Positions 23,001-28,848 of a stretch of DNA of 28,971 nucleotides are shown here, piece after piece. The notes under the pieces were generated by a model. That model was not told the DNA's origin. It did no database searches and was given only the letters and a program-made list of their open reading frames with translations. The position numbers were made by a program, and so were the translations under genes. Positions within the stretch are counted from its first letter, which is position 1, and every line of letters begins with the position of its first letter. Source of the DNA: a virus; IMG/VR virus record IMGVR_UViG_3300047457_000474, positions 1 to 28,971 of that record; one strand, given 5' to 3'.

Positions 23001-24116
23001 AGAGAGACGCTTGAAAGCAAGGAGTCATCAACAAAGAAGCAACTCAACAGCCTGCTGGACCGTGTCGATACGATGGTGCAGCGCGGGATGCTGAGTCAGT
23101 CCCAGGCAGACAAAATTACTCGCAGGACTCCAGGTGAACCGAGGCGTTCGATTGCCGCTGGCGGCAAGCAGCGCTTCATGCCATCCGACATGGCCTCGGG
23201 CCGCGGCGTTAATACTCACCGCGAGGCCATGGACCTGTTTGAGAAGGGCTACCGGATCTACGGCGCACCCTACGACGGCATGGAAGACCCCATCCGGCTG
23301 AAGAAGATCGACGAGATCGAAAACTACGACCCGGAGAACCTGTGGGCGGTGCCTTCGAAGAAGATTGCCGCGGCAATCAGCGTGCGGAATATGCCGGCTG
23401 ATATTCAGCGCGACATCGGTCGCAATCAGGACTTCGCCACGCCGCCTACCGACAGCGAGGCCATTGACGCTCTAAGCTCCGAGAAGAAGGCGAAGTTCGG
23501 TGCTGCTCGAAGCATCAAACCGGGCACTCAGGTGGCAGCACGCATCGACATCCCGGCCTTCCTACGAACCGGCAAGTATGTGGTCGCTGTGCACGAGCCT
23601 GATGGCGCTGCTGGTGGCCCCGGTAAGGTGATCGGGTACGATACCGTGACCCGTTTGCAGAACCCTAAGTTCGTGGTCAAACCCGGCGTGCAGAGGATCT
23701 ACGAAGGCAAGTCTGCCAAGTTCCCGGTGGCAACGGTCGACGGCAAGATCATGGCCGACAGATCCATACCGGATGACTTGGAGAACTATGTGCCAGTCGG
23801 GATGGACCCGAAGGAGCACGCCTACTTCTACGACAAGCGCACCGATCAGCCCGTCATTGGTGGCTCTGAGTCTGTGAGCGTAGGCAACACGGTGTTTGTC
23901 AAGAACCCGGTGTATGGCGATCCTAGCCAGTTTGCCTTCATGCCGTCCCCCGACTCCTCGATGCCCGGCGCCTACTCGTTCACCGGCGGCTACCGCGCAC
24001 TTCCTGGAAAATCGAAAGGCAGCCTGCGGATTTACAGCCCTGCCGGCAGCCTGATCGGCATCGCGGCCAGCCTTGACGAGGCGCAACGCATCATCCGAAA
24101 GAAGGCCCGGCAATGA
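17028..24116 (+). CDS. Giant polyvalent internal virion protein with zinc-peptidase motif
   Basis: A 2362-residue mosaic, by position the largest ejection protein. N-terminus: a short beta unit (VGAQVVEFPDSVNPEEAQRI, residues 7-26) common at the start of phage internal proteins. Residues ~330-390 are a Gly/Ala-zipper stretch suited to membrane insertion. Residues 496-500 are HELFH, a zinc-peptidase HExxH motif, with SELAAEHFARLM (Glu581 onward) as a possible third-ligand helix. Residues ~770-995 form an unknown domain ending in an RLYGPDGKLIGIYD motif. Residues ~1055-1771 form a module of lower GC with AYLSPRTAVPANY. Residues ~1790-2362 hold further domains, RFMPS at 2049, FMPS at 2304-2307 and a final LRIYSPAGSLIGI. 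It resembles the large polyvalent proteins of phages and conjugative elements, which are delivered with DNA and act on the new host. Two small genes are nested in another frame. Confidence 0.75.
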   Translation: MPYQVQVGAQVVEFPDSVNPEEAQRILADQFPPTGEDVAQALQDPDFVPTREQFDLFKEYNKTKQTDWINTIAQSVDAAAGMIGSALAEGVTGAAVNPLNYIEGAAQGTRQLYGLVAQSENPDSPLFKFKDLVTGTGTPDSQYNQFLEARDFARTSRRLEQGQEGIVVPPEFTNPEFVQGVSLIADPTMLLPGIGEVFGAGKLATRAVGKGTQLAGRAVTGVARPLERFAGAAERITAEALGMTPEGLRTAATTAGVAGALGIAPELATAAAIPAGIRTTREIGEAITAAGENLMTQPSRVGPLESIGAAPGANLRQRMLGVIGQYGGDAAVDAALRGTAGALEGAALGAGLGYLSGGEEGAAAGIGSGGLQGAVGALGGRAYQKLTGNAAAEARAGDLGRFIEGLQDPTTKSLFERVRDTHGVDAASALMDLEALVKGRFRDIDVEYLSNADFAKKHKGIARGVQFEAGDRPTISINADILGQGKGDSPLYTLGHELFHALEKSEQLYGGATEIKNTIVGRWIQEGDTIRKLSDGVFSDAEIEARFNQYRDKLSKGNANAAAELAQFDTLPKKADFIASELAAEHFARLMAGQKPDTMLRGFSGLARQTLDAALTQNASKAIANAAAAIERTFGVKPTDSVLFPDLKQASPQINAMLRDLVRARRSLDQKIELQGDQGIATLKPSDISNPVAAQQVIDLGLGERLPDGTVRAFSNEEIRVREERDTGEIRRILESVPGARIVDGEILGRFSPEQLSAIEQSQAVSGRMKDKVRAINSAMGNGNSVFVNYGAATRRVKNRLTGKFTSNYSSGIRLSQREVLPYSFYISKADNPVVKVIDITKMRNALDKVTNPDGSVAGLWSNVDGFMSDLAKYFTNLDAKENARRSSEVFGQDKARFLGDFVNEQEKGGRKFVRDLRVDRIGSIDPRSFRANISEDAIQLSKLRWMPAETIGDKLVTNSDEGYRIVSGAKHRLYGPDGKLIGIYDTQTQAERKADATQARLQPEVDQQQRVPGDEGRQIAEAGGGNRALGGAAGGQEGRQADRTVRQAGDVEVRIFGESGELKNDVRFQPDPNQIIKSFDDLLSGNDLKTKYENRPYKSNDMVVSTPSGDTHSRVLPSRAPMIGNTVPDSIPNHLKFKSKVELENFIDAGISWMRQNEHKFGTSEVTPWFYDKMYLAADALAGGDMNKADLYLRMFAYLSPRTAVPANYTKSYSSGIVPFLGHFPAGNRAGTFDQTRAISQIINEWKRGEHFGYRTKGVDNKVYNFYLNGAAGLVKNAISKGVDLPPGVKSHPVLSDPLTLSRLSTNDMWQMMAFSKIAEDLGVRGNVWPGMVIKGKNKGFMWSDPKDGRTVNLASDDALEVKRILSTAGENAIKGDPGAWDWSKLTQEESSALMYDPIKKTIMVFNEGTDAGLSAKGQGALYDHVQALSGMLADKINQSGGYAGKPHLDAYNVQELLWAIIKQENPLPEMRNYESYLAPAQELFSYIDRGMEGDVPSSVVSANKSFNRWAEQLASAEIDTSASGEWKTQIEIDRQRLAQAGDASPDVSIANEIAKRLPKWVEKIANDNGWNITLDDVSVDVGAYMGDGNNVIANTAIYLRGSGADFGKLDEFMRGAGSQQGGNHIRPLRAEERLLLDRTKSGQVTKIPEDMDTRLANVLTIKGAQKLSQDDVVNLVSRLSELTDADGNKFLTGLSRVGDEILIHDRYYRGNWESGQFVPSRFSQTSERFIDAVELNETALKNVLDQFGLTGAELSNKVVTAESNPNFQYEGSQAIDRSGASAKRQKSTATGGQVQPKAKGAGNVQPEPFYGLRGLYLDASRSAAPSQGVGFSWQYNPLQRTKSVLESKLAAKPGKMDVGDSPSRLELKLSQDDKSRISQLAVDSAVISAPDNQSMLRVTLEPGVAEDIFDSIQALVAGKEVDVTKLALRGSAEFIPTKNPVIKQAMAQAAGELTGEKAALVEQLGKYQGLREAIKTTPKKPFASQVERYRETLESKESSTKKQLNSLLDRVDTMVQRGMLSQSQADKITRRTPGEPRRSIAAGGKQRFMPSDMASGRGVNTHREAMDLFEKGYRIYGAPYDGMEDPIRLKKIDEIENYDPENLWAVPSKKIAAAISVRNMPADIQRDIGRNQDFATPPTDSEAIDALSSEKKAKFGAARSIKPGTQVAARIDIPAFLRTGKYVVAVHEPDGAAGGPGKVIGYDTVTRLQNPKFVVKPGVQRIYEGKSAKFPVATVDGKIMADRSIPDDLENYVPVGMDPKEHAYFYDKRTDQPVIGGSESVSVGNTVFVKNPVYGDPSQFAFMPSPDSSMPGAYSFTGGYRALPGKSKGSLRIYSPAGSLIGIAASLDEAQRIIRKKARQ
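20014..20184 (+). CDS. Nested small conserved phage protein inside the giant ORF
   Basis: A 56-residue basic protein in the +1 frame of the giant ORF: MPLKQGYSQKSISSNVSREM, then MKAGKSQKQAVAIALSVARQ (overlapping by the Met) and a Lys/Arg end. It matches a widespread small phage pattern as I remember it (MPLxxGxSxKxISxNI, then EMxAGKxQKQAxAIALSxAR), usually an independent gene. Its ATG has a good SD, AAAGGA, about seven bases upstream, better than most genes here. By hand count about 51 of 56 codons end in G or C, against about 27 of 58 in the main frame across the same bases, where the giant protein reads as a Gly/Gln/Arg/Ala linker. Function unknown; helical and possibly nucleic-acid binding. 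Confidence 0.75.
   Translation: MPLKQGYSQKSISSNVSREMKAGKSQKQAVAIALSVARQAAKKAGKPTGRFDKRGM
22339..22521 (+). CDS. Possible second nested gene inside the giant ORF
   Basis: A 60-residue ORF in the same +1 frame as the first nested gene. Its first ~34 residues make a charged amphipathic helix (MKDLKQSTDQERVQNVRKAL and DKFNQRLREQ), while the main frame over the same bases reads as a Ser/Gly/Ala/Lys/Gln linker. By hand count about 35 of 51 nested codons end in G or C, against roughly 19 of 52 in the main frame, in a genome that favours G/C endings. No SD precedes the ATG, which weakens the case, although many genes here lack one. I do not recognise the family. It could also be the remnant of a captured gene no longer expressed. 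Confidence 0.4.
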   Translation: MKDLKQSTDQERVQNVRKALLRVDKFNQRLREQGTYSPSRFTDSEVSILMPVAAQPRPRE

Positions 24117-26647
24117 GCTACGATTCACAGACCAGCACGATCCTGATCAACAAGCTGCGCAAGGACGTCGACTCGTTGACGCTCAAGATCGCGGTGCTGC
24201 AGGACATCAAGGACAACAACGTCTCAGGTGGCACCGCGGTGGCGACGACTTGGACTGCTAGGACGCTGAACACCGTCACCAGCGATCCGCACGGCCTGAT
24301 CATCGACCTTGCGTCCAACGAATGGAAGGTGGCTGCCGGTGCCTATCAGGTAAAGGTGCTGGCGCCGTTTCACTTCACTCGCGGCACCAGGCTGCGGCTG
24401 TATGACGTGACCAACTCAGCGGTCATCGGGTACGGCCCGTCGCTCTACATCAACAACGGCGTGGACATGGAAGTGTCCTTGAACGTGCGCATCACGCCGC
24501 ACAAGGACAACGTCTACCGGCTGGAATACTACTGCGAGCGCGGCGGCCATACAGACGGCCTTGGTGTTGCTTCCAACGTCGGTCAATCCGAGATCTACAC
24601 CACGCTGGAGCTGACGAGGCTCGACACCGGCCTGACCAAGCCCCTCGGGGCGGGAGGTCTGCAGGGTCCGCAAGGGCCTGCCGGCCCCACTGGCCCTGCC
24701 GGTCCTCCCGGCCCTACCGGCGGCGGTGTGACCAGCGTCAACGTCTCGGGCGGTCTCACCGGCCTGACGACGTCGGGCGGCCCCATCACCAGCAGCGGCA
24801 CAATCACGCTGGGAGGGGTCGTAGCCGTGTCGGCAGGCGGAACTGGTGCAACCACTGAGGCGGCTGCCTTGACGAGCCTAGGGGCCTATCCTGCGTCGAA
24901 TCCGAGCGGCTACACGTCGAACACCGGCACGGTGACGTCCTTCGGCTTCACCAACGCCAACGGGGTGAGCGGTACCGTCACCAACCCGACGACCACGCCC
25001 AACCTGACCGTGTCCTTGGGCGCCATCACGCCGACCTCGGTGGCTGCATCGGGCACGGTTACCGGCAGCAACCTGTCGGGAAGCAACACCGGCGACCAGA
25101 CCATCACGCTGACCGGGGATGTCACCGGGTCCGGCACAGGGTCGTTCGCTGCGACCATTGCCAATGGCGCTGTGACCTTCGCCAAGGTGCAGCAGATTGC
25201 CACCGACAAGATCCTAGGCCGCGATTCCTCAGGAACGGGTGTTGTTGAGGAATTGGCTGTGAGCGGCGGTGTAGAGTTCACGGGGTCCGGCGGAATCCAG
25301 ACCAGTGCCTTCACCGGAGACGTCACCAAGGCTGCCGGCGGCACCTCCCAGACAATCGCCAACAGCGCGGTGACCTACGCCAAGATCCAAGACATCTCGG
25401 CTGCCTCGCGTCTGCTGGGCCGTGGTGCTGGTGCTGGTGCTGGAGTCACTCAGGAGATCAGCCTAGGCACCGGCCTCTCGATGTCCGGGACTACACTGTC
25501 GGCCTCCGCTGCCGGCACTGTGACGTCGGTCGACGCCTCGGGCGGTACGACGGGCCTGACCTTCTCGGGCGGCCCTGTAACGACCACGGGCACGCTGACG
25601 CTGGCCGGTACGCTGGCTGTTGCCAACGGTGGCACCGGAGCCACGACGGCTGCCGGAGCTCTGACCAACCTCGGGGCCTATCCCAACAGCAACCCGGCCG
25701 GGTACACGAGCAACGCTGGCACCGTGACCAACGTCTCGGCTTCGGGCGGCGCCAACATCTCGGTGGCCACCGGCAGTACCACGCCGGTGATCAGCCAGGT
25801 GCCGGCTACGACCACGCAGAACGGCTACATGACGTCCACGCAGGCCACCAAGCTCGACGGCATAGCCGCGGGGGCTTCGGTGACGTCTGTGGGTGTGTCC
25901 GGCGGCACGACAGGTCTGACCACTAGCGGCGGCCCGATCACGTCGTCGGGTACGATCACAATCTCTGGGATGTTGGCCGTTTCGAATGGAGGCACGGGGG
26001 CAACGGATGCTGGAAACGCCCTGATCAACCTTGGCGCCTACCCCGCAACCAATCCCAACGGCTACACCAACAACACCGGCACGGTCACGAGCGTTGCGCT
26101 TTCGGGAGGCACCACCGGGATGTCGTTCAGTGGCACCCCCATCACCACCTCGGGCACGATGACGCTGCAGGGATACCTGAGCAGCGCCAATGGTGGCCTC
26201 GGCTTCCCCAGCTTCGCCAATGGCGAGCTGCTGATCGGCAATGCCAATGATGATGCCTTTAGCAAGGCGACGCTGACTGCCGGAACAAACATCACGATCA
26301 CAAACGGGCCGGGAACGATCACCATTGCAGCAACTGGAGCAGGCACCGGAGACGTGGTTGGGCCTGCATCAGTCAACTTCAACGAACTTGCACGATTCTT
26401 TGGATCCGACCCGAATGAAATCGAAGGCAGTGGATGGGGAACATTTGCTGATGACCTTTACCCCGTAAACTCAGGCGCAGCTTCAATGACGACTGGTTTC
26501 ATTTGGATTCCAATGGCAAACGGCACTCCTGGAACTCCGGGCAATTCGACATTGATATCGGGCCGTGCTCCATTGTTTTTCGATTCAGGAAACAACAAGT
26601 TATACATCTACAACGGAACAGCTTGGAAGTCCGTGACGTTGACCTAA
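24113..26647 (+). CDS. Large repetitive tail fibre with collagen-like segment
   Basis: An 844-residue fibre. Residues 1-180 form an N-terminal domain starting with a helix (LRKDVDSLTLKIAVLQDIKD) and then beta structure, probably the virion-attachment part. Residues ~185-205 are a collagen-like Gly-X-Y run (GPQGPAGPTGPAGPPGPTGG). Then come about 500 residues of Gly/Thr/Ser repeats (see the separate repeat entry), including two AKxxx-LLGR units. The last ~90 residues (from about 26380) have lower GC and a different composition (FFGSDPNEIEGSGWGTF, IYNGTAWKSVTLT), the likely receptor-binding tip. The start overlaps the stop of the giant ORF (ATGA), with a weak GAAGG upstream. Its place after the ejection proteins and the collagen hinge suggest a long flexible side fibre. 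Confidence 0.8.
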   Translation: MSYDSQTSTILINKLRKDVDSLTLKIAVLQDIKDNNVSGGTAVATTWTARTLNTVTSDPHGLIIDLASNEWKVAAGAYQVKVLAPFHFTRGTRLRLYDVTNSAVIGYGPSLYINNGVDMEVSLNVRITPHKDNVYRLEYYCERGGHTDGLGVASNVGQSEIYTTLELTRLDTGLTKPLGAGGLQGPQGPAGPTGPAGPPGPTGGGVTSVNVSGGLTGLTTSGGPITSSGTITLGGVVAVSAGGTGATTEAAALTSLGAYPASNPSGYTSNTGTVTSFGFTNANGVSGTVTNPTTTPNLTVSLGAITPTSVAASGTVTGSNLSGSNTGDQTITLTGDVTGSGTGSFAATIANGAVTFAKVQQIATDKILGRDSSGTGVVEELAVSGGVEFTGSGGIQTSAFTGDVTKAAGGTSQTIANSAVTYAKIQDISAASRLLGRGAGAGAGVTQEISLGTGLSMSGTTLSASAAGTVTSVDASGGTTGLTFSGGPVTTTGTLTLAGTLAVANGGTGATTAAGALTNLGAYPNSNPAGYTSNAGTVTNVSASGGANISVATGSTTPVISQVPATTTQNGYMTSTQATKLDGIAAGASVTSVGVSGGTTGLTTSGGPITSSGTITISGMLAVSNGGTGATDAGNALINLGAYPATNPNGYTNNTGTVTSVALSGGTTGMSFSGTPITTSGTMTLQGYLSSANGGLGFPSFANGELLIGNANDDAFSKATLTAGTNITITNGPGTITIAATGAGTGDVVGPASVNFNELARFFGSDPNEIEGSGWGTFADDLYPVNSGAASMTTGFIWIPMANGTPGTPGNSTLISGRAPLFFDSGNNKLYIYNGTAWKSVTLT
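24728..26190 (+). repeat. Fibre-internal tandem-like repeats (about 200 bases each)
   Basis: Four diverged in-frame copies of a unit of about 68 residues. Each begins VTSV-x-x-SGG-x-TGL and runs through SGGPIT-SGT-TLxG, AVxxGGTGAT, LGAYPxxNPxGYT to N-x-GTV. Copies start at about 24728, 25520, 25880 and 26084 (the last is partial). Two AKxQxI...LLGR...G-V-EE/QE units lie between copies one and two (about 25171-25510). Repeats of this kind lengthen beta-helical fibre shafts and are prone to expansion and contraction by recombination. Confidence 0.8.
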
Positions 26648-26648
26648 T

Positions 26649-26921
26649 ATGCAGTCCCCAATGAAACACACCTTCCCCTGCGTCGAATCGATGCGGCGCG
26701 TCAACCTCAGCAACGGCCGGGTGCTGCGCGTCTGGCGCGACCGCACCAAGGAGCTGTTGTCGGCCTCCTACGATGACGCCGACATCGTCTCGACGTGCAT
26801 CGCCAACGCCACCAACGACACGCAGTTGATGGCCGCGGTGGCCAAGCTCAAGAACGTCAATGCGGTGGAGCTGGTTGACGCCAACGGGCAGGGCACCGTG
26901 GTCTACACGAGCTGGCCATGA
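26649..26921 (+). CDS. Small hypothetical protein after the fibre
   Basis: A 90-residue alpha/beta protein with RVNLSNGRVLRVWRDRTKEL, a DDADIV helix and a final strand pair (VNAVELVDANGQGTVVYTSW). The start is one base after the fibre stop (TAATATG), without SD. A second ATG four codons later is an alternative. The stop is overlapped by the next gene (ATGA). I do not recognise it. Its position suggests a fibre-associated or late accessory protein. Confidence 0.6.
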   Translation: MQSPMKHTFPCVESMRRVNLSNGRVLRVWRDRTKELLSASYDDADIVSTCIANATNDTQLMAAVAKLKNVNAVELVDANGQGTVVYTSWP

Positions 26922-27100
26922 TCTACCGCAACCGCTCCAACCCGGCCGTCGAGGTCGAGGTGCTGCATCCCGAGGCCGAGCTCAGGCTGGCCGAAACCAA
27001 GCGCCAGGCAGTGGTCTATCGGCGCCTCTCGACGGGCACGATCCACATCCGCCCGAGAGCCGAGTTCTTCCTGAAGTTCGCCGCGCTCACAGAAAAGTGA
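26918..27100 (+). CDS. Small conserved protein, DUF1653-like pattern
   Basis: A 60-residue beta-rich protein: MIYRNRSNPAVEVEVLHPEA, then VVYRRLSTGTIHIRPRAEFF and KFAAL. The order IYR-EVEVL-VVYR-RP-EFFxKF recalls the small SH3-like DUF1653 family found in bacteria and phages, from memory. No catalytic residues are evident. The start overlaps the preceding stop (ATGA). It is the last gene of this unbroken run: a 131-base gap with possible regulatory sites follows. Confidence 0.6.
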   Translation: MIYRNRSNPAVEVEVLHPEAELRLAETKRQAVVYRRLSTGTIHIRPRAEFFLKFAALTEK

Positions 27101-27136
27101 CCCTCGTTTGACCCCTGCAAACATTGGGTTTTCTGC

Positions 27137-27203
27137 AAAAAGTGTTAAAAATAGTGAAAAAGTGTTGCAGGTGATTTTGTGGTGTGGCAACTTGACGGCC
27201 GTC
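27137..27203 (+). promoter_or_regulatory. Candidate promoter/operator region with 20-base-spaced direct repeats
   Basis: The gap 27101-27231 is AT-rich against its surroundings. It holds two exact copies of AAAAAGTGTT (27137-27146 and 27157-27166) spaced by 20 bases, nearly two helical turns, so a protein could bind both on one face. The second copy runs into TTGCAG, a possible -35, but no good -10 is seen 16-18 bases on. A perfect 10-base palindrome GACGGCCGTC lies at 27194-27203. Together this looks like the control region of the transcription unit starting at 27232, but no single promoter can be fixed by eye. Confidence 0.45.
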
Positions 27204-27231
27204 GGTCCAATCAAGTCGAAAGCAAAACACC

Positions 27232-27564
27232 ATGAGCTACGCAACACTCCAAGAACAAGAGCACTACGAGCACGAGGCCGGTGCCTGCAGCGAATTGCAG
27301 AACTGCCTGTTTGAAGCCCGTCTATCGGTCGCTGACAAGGCGGCCCCTGATCGGGCCAACATCAACCGCGCCTTGGCCCTAGGGCTGTTCGTTGTTGTTA
27401 AAGAGTTCCCGCAGTACTGCAAGGCGACTGATGCTTTTGCTGGTACTTTCACCGCTTTTGTTTGCGCTTACCCGAGCCGTGAGGCTGCAGAAGAAAAGGT
27501 CGCCAAGCTGTGCGGACCTTACGACGCCGATTACGACGTCTCTTTCGGAATCATCGCACCATAA
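27232..27564 (+). CDS. Hypothetical protein, first gene after the regulatory gap
   Basis: A 110-residue alpha/beta protein that I do not recognise. Its first part is acidic and His/Glu-rich (LQEQEHYEHEAGACSELQNC), followed by a helix, a hydrophobic helix-strand (LALGLFVVVKEFPQYC), and a strand-helix (FTAFVCAYPSREAAEEKVAK). Five cysteines are spread through it. The start follows CAAAACACC without SD. Being first after a likely control region, and followed by a structured gap, it may be an early or host-takeover protein, but nothing in the sequence shows this. Confidence 0.6.
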   Translation: MSYATLQEQEHYEHEAGACSELQNCLFEARLSVADKAAPDRANINRALALGLFVVVKEFPQYCKATDAFAGTFTAFVCAYPSREAAEEKVAKLCGPYDADYDVSFGIIAP

Positions 27565-27573
27565 CACATCTTA

Positions 27574-27654
27574 GGGCACGGTGGTGCCCAGAACCACCCA
27601 TCCGACCCGGGAGGAATCCGGGGATCCAGGGGCGCGACTGGTTCGACAACGCGC
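27574..27654 (+). other. Structured intergenic segment with several potential hairpins
   Basis: The gap 27565-27672 holds a series of potential stem-loops: GGGCAC/GTGCCC with loop GGTG (27574-27589); an alternative, mutually exclusive GGTGGT/ACCACC (27580-27585 with 27593-27598); CCCGG/CCGGG with a 7-base loop containing GAGGA (27606-27622); and GCGCG/CGCGC (27632-27654). No T-tract follows, so simple termination is unlikely. Possible readings are an RNA leader controlling the lysozyme-like gene at 27673, an RNA processing site, or a small RNA. A 31-codon GTG ORF also spans it but has no protein-like composition. Confidence 0.4.
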
Positions 27655-27672
27655 ACAACTTCCCACACTCCC

Positions 27673-28005
27673 ATGACCACCATCTCCAACCTCATCAGCG
27701 CTCTGATTATCGTCGAGTCATCCGGCAACGACATGGCCATCGGCGACAACGGACGCGCCCTAGGCCCCCTGCAGATCCACCGCAGTGTGGTTCTGGATGT
27801 GAATCGGATCACCGGCAGCCACTACCGGCATCAGGACATGACCAACAGGGCGCAGGCCCGGGCCGTCTGCGAGGCCTACCTGAAGCACTACGGCCGCGGC
27901 GCCAGCACCGAGCAGCTTGCCAGGCGTTGGAATGGGGGCCCGTCTGGTGACAGGAAGCAGGCCACCGAGGCCTACTGGGCCAAGGTGAAGAAGCATCTCA
28001 AATGA
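27673..28005 (+). CDS. Lytic transglycosylase / lysozyme-like muralytic enzyme
   Basis: A 110-residue protein with a clear muralytic signature: LIIVESSGNDMAIGDNGRAL followed by GPLQI, then the helix QARAVCEAYLKHYG and the WNGGP motif (residues 86-90) and AYWAKVKKHL at the end. In transglycosylase-like enzymes the Glu of the VES motif (Glu15 here) is the general acid, and the GPLQI and NGGP segments line the glycan groove. It would cut peptidoglycan, either as the endolysin or at DNA entry. There is no signal peptide or membrane anchor, so a holin would be needed. It lies about 20 kb from the holin-like genes. Its stop is overlapped by the next start (ATGA). Confidence 0.8.
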   Translation: MTTISNLISALIIVESSGNDMAIGDNGRALGPLQIHRSVVLDVNRITGSHYRHQDMTNRAQARAVCEAYLKHYGRGASTEQLARRWNGGPSGDRKQATEAYWAKVKKHLK

Positions 28006-28136
28006 GAACCAAGACACTGAACATCTCCAAGGAGACGCACGAAATGCTCAAGCAACACAGCAAGACCACAGGCCTCAAGCTGCACGCTCTCGTCGAGCTG
28101 GCCATCAGGGCCTTCCTGAGAAAGGCAGCCAAGTGA
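28002..28136 (+). CDS. Ribbon-helix-helix-like small DNA-binding protein
   Basis: A 44-residue basic protein: a short strand (TKTLNIS), helix one (KETHEMLKQHSKTTG), a turn and helix two (LKLHALVELAIRAFLRKAA). This is the order and length of an Arc/MetJ-type ribbon-helix-helix domain, which dimerises and reads DNA with the strand. It overlaps the lysozyme-like gene before it (ATGA) and the resolvase gene after it (GTGA), so it is made with them. It may repress a nearby promoter, for instance the repeats at 27137-27203. That target is a guess. Confidence 0.65.
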   Translation: MRTKTLNISKETHEMLKQHSKTTGLKLHALVELAIRAFLRKAAK

Positions 28137-28588
28137 AACGCATCCTTGCCATAGACCCCGGCCTGTCGGGAGGCCTGGCGCACTACGGCCCAAGCGGTGT
28201 GACGCTGGACGCAATGCCGGACACCGACGCCGATGTGCGCGACCTGGTGCTCGACAGGCTGGGCGTATCCGACGTGGTGTTCATCGAGAAGGTCGGAGGC
28301 TATGTGGGCGGCAAGGGCGCCCCGGGGTCGGCGATGTTCAACTTCGGGCGCAACGTCGGATTCCTGCACGGCCTGATCAGCAGCCGCAAGATCCGCACCA
28401 TCGAGGTCCGGCCGCAGGACTGGCAGCGGACCATTCAGGCAGGCACCAAGGCCACGCACGGCGACCGCTGGAAGGCGCATTTGAAGCATATCGCACAGCA
28501 GCGCTACCCGAGCCTGCACATCACCCTGAAGACGGCCGATGCCGTGCTGATCATGGAACATGGGCTGTATCTGGAGGGCGTCAAATGA
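28133..28588 (+). CDS. RuvC-like Holliday-junction resolvase
   Basis: A 151-residue RNase-H-fold nuclease. It begins RILAIDPGLSGGLAHYG, the first catalytic strand with Asp8. VVFIEKVGG gives Glu52, and KTADAVLIMEHG gives Asp136, matching the acidic triad of RuvC-type resolvases, with a fourth residue possibly nearby in that last helix. Basic stretches (around WKAHLKHIAQQRY) suit branched-DNA binding. Phages use such enzymes to trim replication and recombination intermediates before packaging. The start is GTG 28133, overlapping the previous stop. AAAGG lies nine bases upstream. The next gene starts in its stop (ATGA). Confidence 0.85.
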   Translation: MKRILAIDPGLSGGLAHYGPSGVTLDAMPDTDADVRDLVLDRLGVSDVVFIEKVGGYVGGKGAPGSAMFNFGRNVGFLHGLISSRKIRTIEVRPQDWQRTIQAGTKATHGDRWKAHLKHIAQQRYPSLHITLKTADAVLIMEHGLYLEGVK

Positions 28589-28848
28589 GCGATACACCGA
28601 GGACGAATCTAGAAGCATTCTTTCCGCATGAATCAATGTATCAGGTTTGTGATGCCGACTTCTGCCGCCAACTAGAACGCGAACTCAACGCGGCCAATCA
28701 AATCGCTAAGAAGTACGAGGATAGATACTTTGAGTGTTTGGAGCGCATCAAGCGGCTGGAGGAGGTTGGAGATGAAGTAGTAATCAATTACGTCAACAGC
28801 CTGTCAGCATTTGAAATGTGGCGCAAAGCCAAGGAGGCCAAGCTGTGA
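28585..28848 (+). CDS. Small coiled-coil protein with SDTPRTN start
   Basis: An 87-residue acidic helical protein. MSDTPRTN at the start and VCDADFCRQLERELNAANQI (about residues 21-40) form a pattern I recall from many small phage and prophage proteins of unknown function (SDTPRTD ... ADFARxLERELxxA). The rest is a charged coiled coil (ERIKRLEEVGDEV). A good SD, GGAGG, lies seven bases before the ATG, which overlaps the resolvase stop (ATGA). Its last codons (KEAKL) carry the SD of the following gene. Confidence 0.65.
   Translation: MSDTPRTNLEAFFPHESMYQVCDADFCRQLERELNAANQIAKKYEDRYFECLERIKRLEEVGDEVVINYVNSLSAFEMWRKAKEAKL

Noticed and set aside
27165-27193. TTGCAG as a firm sigma-70 promoter -35
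   Set aside because: No acceptable -10 hexamer is found at 16-18 bases, so only a candidate regulatory region is reported.
27632-27654. GGTTCGA resembling the T-arm of a tRNA or part of a tmRNA
   Set aside because: The flanking bases do not form a 5-bp T-stem around this loop, and no acceptor, D or anticodon arms can be drawn. No tRNA gene was found by eye in the window.
27581-27676. 31-residue GTG ORF across the hairpin gap, ending in an ATGA overlap with the lysozyme-like gene
   Set aside because: The coupled stop is suggestive, but the product is Pro/Arg/Thr-rich without pattern, has no SD, and the bases are better explained as structured non-coding sequence.
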